The notes beneath the pieces are model-generated. The model worked only from the letters and a program-made list of their open reading frames with translations, was not told where the DNA came from and did no database searches. A DNA stretch of 6,636 bases, from NCBI GenBank assembly GCA_021846145.1, contig JAJZCJ010000181.1:1-6636 (forward strand), in the 5' to 3' direction. This document shows positions 4,883-6,636 of the stretch, one piece after another. Within the stretch, counting starts at the first letter, position 1; every line of letters begins with the position of its first letter. Both the position numbers and the translations under genes were made by a program. This stretch comes from Bacillota bacterium. GTDB taxonomy: Bacteria > Bacillota > Bacilli > Alicyclobacillales > SLC66.

Positions 4883-5932
4883 TCAATCGACCACTCTCCA
4901 ACGGGCATTGCGCCCATGTTCGATGCATTCGATTTTGCCGTCTTGGCTCAACTGTTGCAATGTTCTTGTGATGGTGGGCCGACTGATTCCTGGACACCGA
5001 TCAATCACATCCGCAATGGTAAAGTTCAGCGCCATATTTAACGCGACTTGTTCCACTTTTTTTTGCTTCCATCCCATACGACCTGTACGTATTTCACCCA
5101 CTCGCTCTTCAAATCGGCTGTAGGCAGTCAGTACCATGGTTAAAAAATAATCCCACCACGGTTGAAAATCATGGGTTCCCTCATGCCACCCAGCCGAAGA
5201 ACGATGCAGCGTATCATAATACTGCTCTTTCGTGTCCTCGATGACCTTTTCCAAACTAATGTACCGCCCCGCCAAAAAACCCGACTGGTACAGTAAAAGC
5301 AAAGTCAACAGCCGAACCATCCGTCCATTACCATCCGCAAACGGATGAATACTCAAAAAATCCAAGACAAATGCTGCGATTAACACTAAATCGTCATACT
5401 GTCCGATCTCCTGCAACTTTTTCAATGATCGACACAAATCATCCATCGCCTGGGGCGTTTTCCATGCCGGCAACGGGACAAAGCGGACGATTTTCCGGCC
5501 ATCTGGCGTGGTTTCCACTATCTCATTGTCCGAACGTTTCCACTCACCACCGGTTCCCGTGGCTAACTCCATTAAATCGCGGTGAAGTTGCAAAATCACG
5601 TTAGGAGTAAGCGGAATATGCTCGTAACGCGTATGAATCATCTCTAGGACATTGCGATAACCGGCGATCTCCGCTTCGGATCGAGACTTAGGTTCTGTTG
5701 TCATTCTTACCAGCGCTTCGATTCGTTTCTCCGGGGCTTCGATCCCTTCAATTCGATTGGAAGATTCCACGCTATGAATCATCGCCTTGTTTCGAAGTGC
5801 CTCTAAAACCTCTGGTGTTTGACGCAAATACAATTCCTCTTTGCCCTTAAACTCACGAATCCGTCCAAGCCATGCCATTTCTGAACCTGTAAAACGGAGT
5901 TGATTCAAATAATCCTGATTTAACGTATTCAT
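4883..5932 (-). CDS. Fic family protein (class II AMPylase) with C-terminal winged helix
   Basis: The 349-residue Fic protein is predicted to transfer AMP from ATP to target-protein hydroxyls. A Fic_N region (about 38-120) contains the inhibitory helix motif S58-N-R-I-E62-G63, matching (S/T)xxxE(G/N). Because it lies N-terminal to the Fic core, this is class II, where Glu62 would block ATP binding until relieved. The catalytic loop is complete: H196-P-F-A-D200-G-N-G-R204-M-V-R207, with His196 as expected base and Asp200 binding magnesium. Residues about 303-347 (FTIADVIDRCPGISRPTITR and on to GRNARWRVVD) form a winged helix-turn-helix, suggesting DNA binding or self-regulation. ATG at 5932 follows AGGTGG four bases upstream. 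No separate small antitoxin gene is adjacent, which fits an internally inhibited enzyme. The downstream sugar transferase is unrelated in type; its target is unknown. Confidence 0.93.
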   Translation of the reverse strand: MNTLNQDYLNQLRFTGSEMAWLGRIREFKGKEELYLRQTPEVLEALRNKAMIHSVESSNRIEGIEAPEKRIEALVRMTTEPKSRSEAEIAGYRNVLEMIHTRYEHIPLTPNVILQLHRDLMELATGTGGEWKRSDNEIVETTPDGRKIVRFVPLPAWKTPQAMDDLCRSLKKLQEIGQYDDLVLIAAFVLDFLSIHPFADGNGRMVRLLTLLLLYQSGFLAGRYISLEKVIEDTKEQYYDTLHRSSAGWHEGTHDFQPWWDYFLTMVLTAYSRFEERVGEIRTGRMGWKQKKVEQVALNMALNFTIADVIDRCPGISRPTITRTLQQLSQDGKIECIEHGRNARWRVVD

Positions 5933-5955
5933 TTAACCACCTCTTTATATATATA

Positions 5956-5983
5956 ATTATATACATAAATTATATTATTTCAA
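5956..5983 (-). promoter_or_regulatory. Candidate sigma-A promoter for the fic gene
   Basis: On the minus strand TTGAAA (5978-5983) and a perfect TATAAT (5956-5961) are 16 bases apart in a very AT-rich stretch. Transcription would start near 5949, just above the AGAGGTGG ribosome binding site. This makes a very short leader of about 17 bases. Confidence 0.5.
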
Positions 5984-6047
5984 ACCTATGATCGTGATCT
6001 TTTAGGTATTCTCCTTAGCAATTTAGCTTGTGAGAATTAAATCCATC

Positions 6048-6078
6048 TTGACATATTAATAATCGATCGTAACGTTAC
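6048..6078 (+). promoter_or_regulatory. Consensus -35 box followed by a ten-base palindrome in the divergent region
   Basis: TTGACA (6048-6053) is a perfect -35 element, but the -10 position (about 6070-6076) is occupied by the palindrome GTAACGTTAC (6069-6078) rather than a good -10 box. This could be a promoter overlapped by an operator in the fic/rpn-fragment divergent region, or a coincidence. The 5933-6180 stretch holds no gene that I can see. Confidence 0.25.
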
Positions 6079-6140
6079 AAAGCTTGCATTTACACATGTG
6101 TTGCCTTGACTTACGCTTGGCTTGAGCTCTTTTGCCATGC

Positions 6141-6169
6141 TTCACGGCAAGGGATTTCCCCGATATAAT
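6141..6169 (+). promoter_or_regulatory. Candidate promoter directly ahead of the Rpn fragment
   Basis: A perfect TATAAT (6164-6169) sits 17 bases after TTCACG (6141-6146). The -35 box overlaps an inverted repeat, TTGCC (6132-6136) with GGCAA (6146-6150), which could be an operator. Transcription would start near 6176, only 5-8 bases before GTG 6181 / ATG 6184, giving an almost leaderless mRNA. The AAGGA at 6170-6174 would then not be transcribed, so either the promoter or that ribosome binding site is probably not used. Confidence 0.35.
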
Positions 6170-6180
6170 AAGGATGAGCG

Positions 6181-6450
6181 GTGATGGCCAAACGGATTCA
6201 TTTCACGCCAAAAATTTATCTGGCACATAAAGACGCGGATGCCACTTTTGCACGCATTGAGGCGCATGTCGTCATGGGCATTTTTACTACACGTTGGTTG
6301 GATGAGAAAGCGACAAAACAAATTCGAAAGTGGATGGAACGCTTGGAATTTGCTCGCAAACTGCTAGCCGAAGGCGAGTCATTAGAGCGTATCGCTCATC
6401 TCACGGGACTGCCACTCGCGCAAGTGGAGAAGCTATCGCCTCAACAATAA
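6181..6450 (+). pseudogene. Rpn-family fragment, N-terminally truncated and internally deleted
   Basis: The 89-residue frame aligns to the Rpn protein at 1-675 in three blocks. Residues 13-36 (YLAHKDADATFARIEAHV, GIFT) match its FLAEHDGDAALARVQDHV-GMFT segment. Residues 38-52 (RWLDE, KQIRKWME) match RWLDE...QQIRKWVE, and 64-84 (EGESLERIAHLTGLPLAQVEKL) match its C-terminal motif. Missing are the whole nuclease core, about 51 residues between GMFT and RWLDE, and the GIEQ-repeat linker. It therefore cannot be a nuclease. The start is GTG 6181 or ATG 6184, with AAGGA at 6170-6174; an in-frame TGA at 6175 excludes upstream extension. The surviving frame has no stop, so it may still be translated. 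It could instead be a small partner or inhibitor rather than debris, but the block-deletion pattern favours decay. A HicB-type gene follows 89 bases downstream. Confidence 0.65.
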
Positions 6451-6486
6451 TCTCCGCAACCTCGAGGCTACACAGTTCATAATAAC

Positions 6487-6502
6487 CACCGGGCTATCGG
6501 TG
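6487..6502 (+). repeat. Short inverted repeat before the HicB gene
   Basis: CACCG (6487-6491) and CGGTG (6498-6502) pair around a six-base loop in the gap between the Rpn fragment and the HicB gene. No T-run follows, so it is a poor terminator. An operator for the HicB protein, which usually represses its own operon, is an alternative. Evidence is only the symmetry and position. Confidence 0.25.
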
Positions 6503-6539
6503 TTAGTTCAGTTATCAAAAGTCGTAGGGAGTGACTGCC

Positions 6540-6636
6540 ATGAGCGAAACACGGCCTCATCGATTCAATGTATTGTTGGAGTGGGATCGTCACGATCAAG
6601 TTTGGGTGACCTACGTCCCTGCACTTGATCACTTAT
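6540..6636 (+). CDS. HicB family antitoxin, 3'-truncated by window
   Basis: ATG at 6540 follows AGGGAGTGA with about eight bases' spacing. The visible 32 residues, MSETRPHRFNVLLEWDRHDQ then VWVTYVPALDHL, match the start of HicB-type proteins: a strand (FNVLLEWD), an acidic turn and a second strand ending in YVPAL, where a G-D/N-T-x-E-E-A helix normally follows. HicB antitoxins neutralise the HicA mRNA-cleaving toxin and many bind DNA through a C-terminal domain, which lies outside the window. No HicA-like gene is seen upstream, so any partner would be downstream; solitary HicB-like proteins are also common. Family call is good, pairing unknown. Confidence 0.75.
   Translation, partial: MSETRPHRFNVLLEWDRHDQVWVTYVPALDHL

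Noticed and set aside
4863..5604. Plus-strand open frames opposite the fic gene
   Set aside because: No recognisable domains, and the opposite strand encodes a complete Fic protein.
418..6342. Recent duplication of the Rpn gene
   Set aside because: The best-conserved stretch is only about 75% identical by hand count, so the two are old paralogues or separate arrivals rather than a fresh copy.

Overview
The window looks like chromosomal accessory DNA from a Bacillota bacterium. Shine-Dalgarno sites are strong (for example AAAGGAGGG before the AbrB gene), TTG and GTG starts are used, and promoters are sigma-A-like. The gene set (Rpn and Uma2 nucleases, DUF2442, HicB, AbrB/RelE pairs) and mid-range GC would suit an Alicyclobacillus-like Bacillales member. 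That placement is an inference; no marker gene is present.

Layout from left to right. Positions 1-675 (+) hold the 3' part of an Rpn-family PD-(D/E)XK nuclease gene. Positions 676-989 have no clear gene, only a possible decayed antitoxin remnant on the minus strand and a promoter reading rightwards. Positions 990-1322 (+) encode a DUF2442 protein. A compact AT-rich minus-strand cassette follows, transcribed from about 2940 down to 1359: AbrB/MazE-type antitoxin, RelE/ParE toxin, Uma2 endonuclease-like protein and a 62-residue helical protein. Junctions after the toxin overlap or abut. Positions 2980-3326 are non-coding but dense in inverted repeats, two of them interleaved like a pseudoknot. 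Next come a 489-residue polyprenyl-phosphate sugar-1-phosphate transferase (3327-4796, -) and a class II Fic AMP-transferase with a C-terminal winged helix (4883-5932, -), each with its own candidate promoter. The 5933-6180 region is a divergent promoter region. Positions 6181-6450 (+) are a shrunken, probably non-functional relative of the first Rpn gene. The window ends inside a HicB-type antitoxin gene (6540 onward, +).

Only the sugar transferase looks like ordinary cell-envelope biology. The rest is toxin-antitoxin, nuclease or signalling cargo typical of a genomic island. The AbrB-RelE pair should form a self-repressing type II module, with Uma2 and the 62-residue protein co-transcribed as cargo. 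The full-length Rpn protein, the Rpn fragment and the 62-residue protein share a similar short C-terminal helical motif. The best leads are this Uma2-plus-small-protein extension of a toxin-antitoxin operon and the unexplained structured region at 3015-3195.
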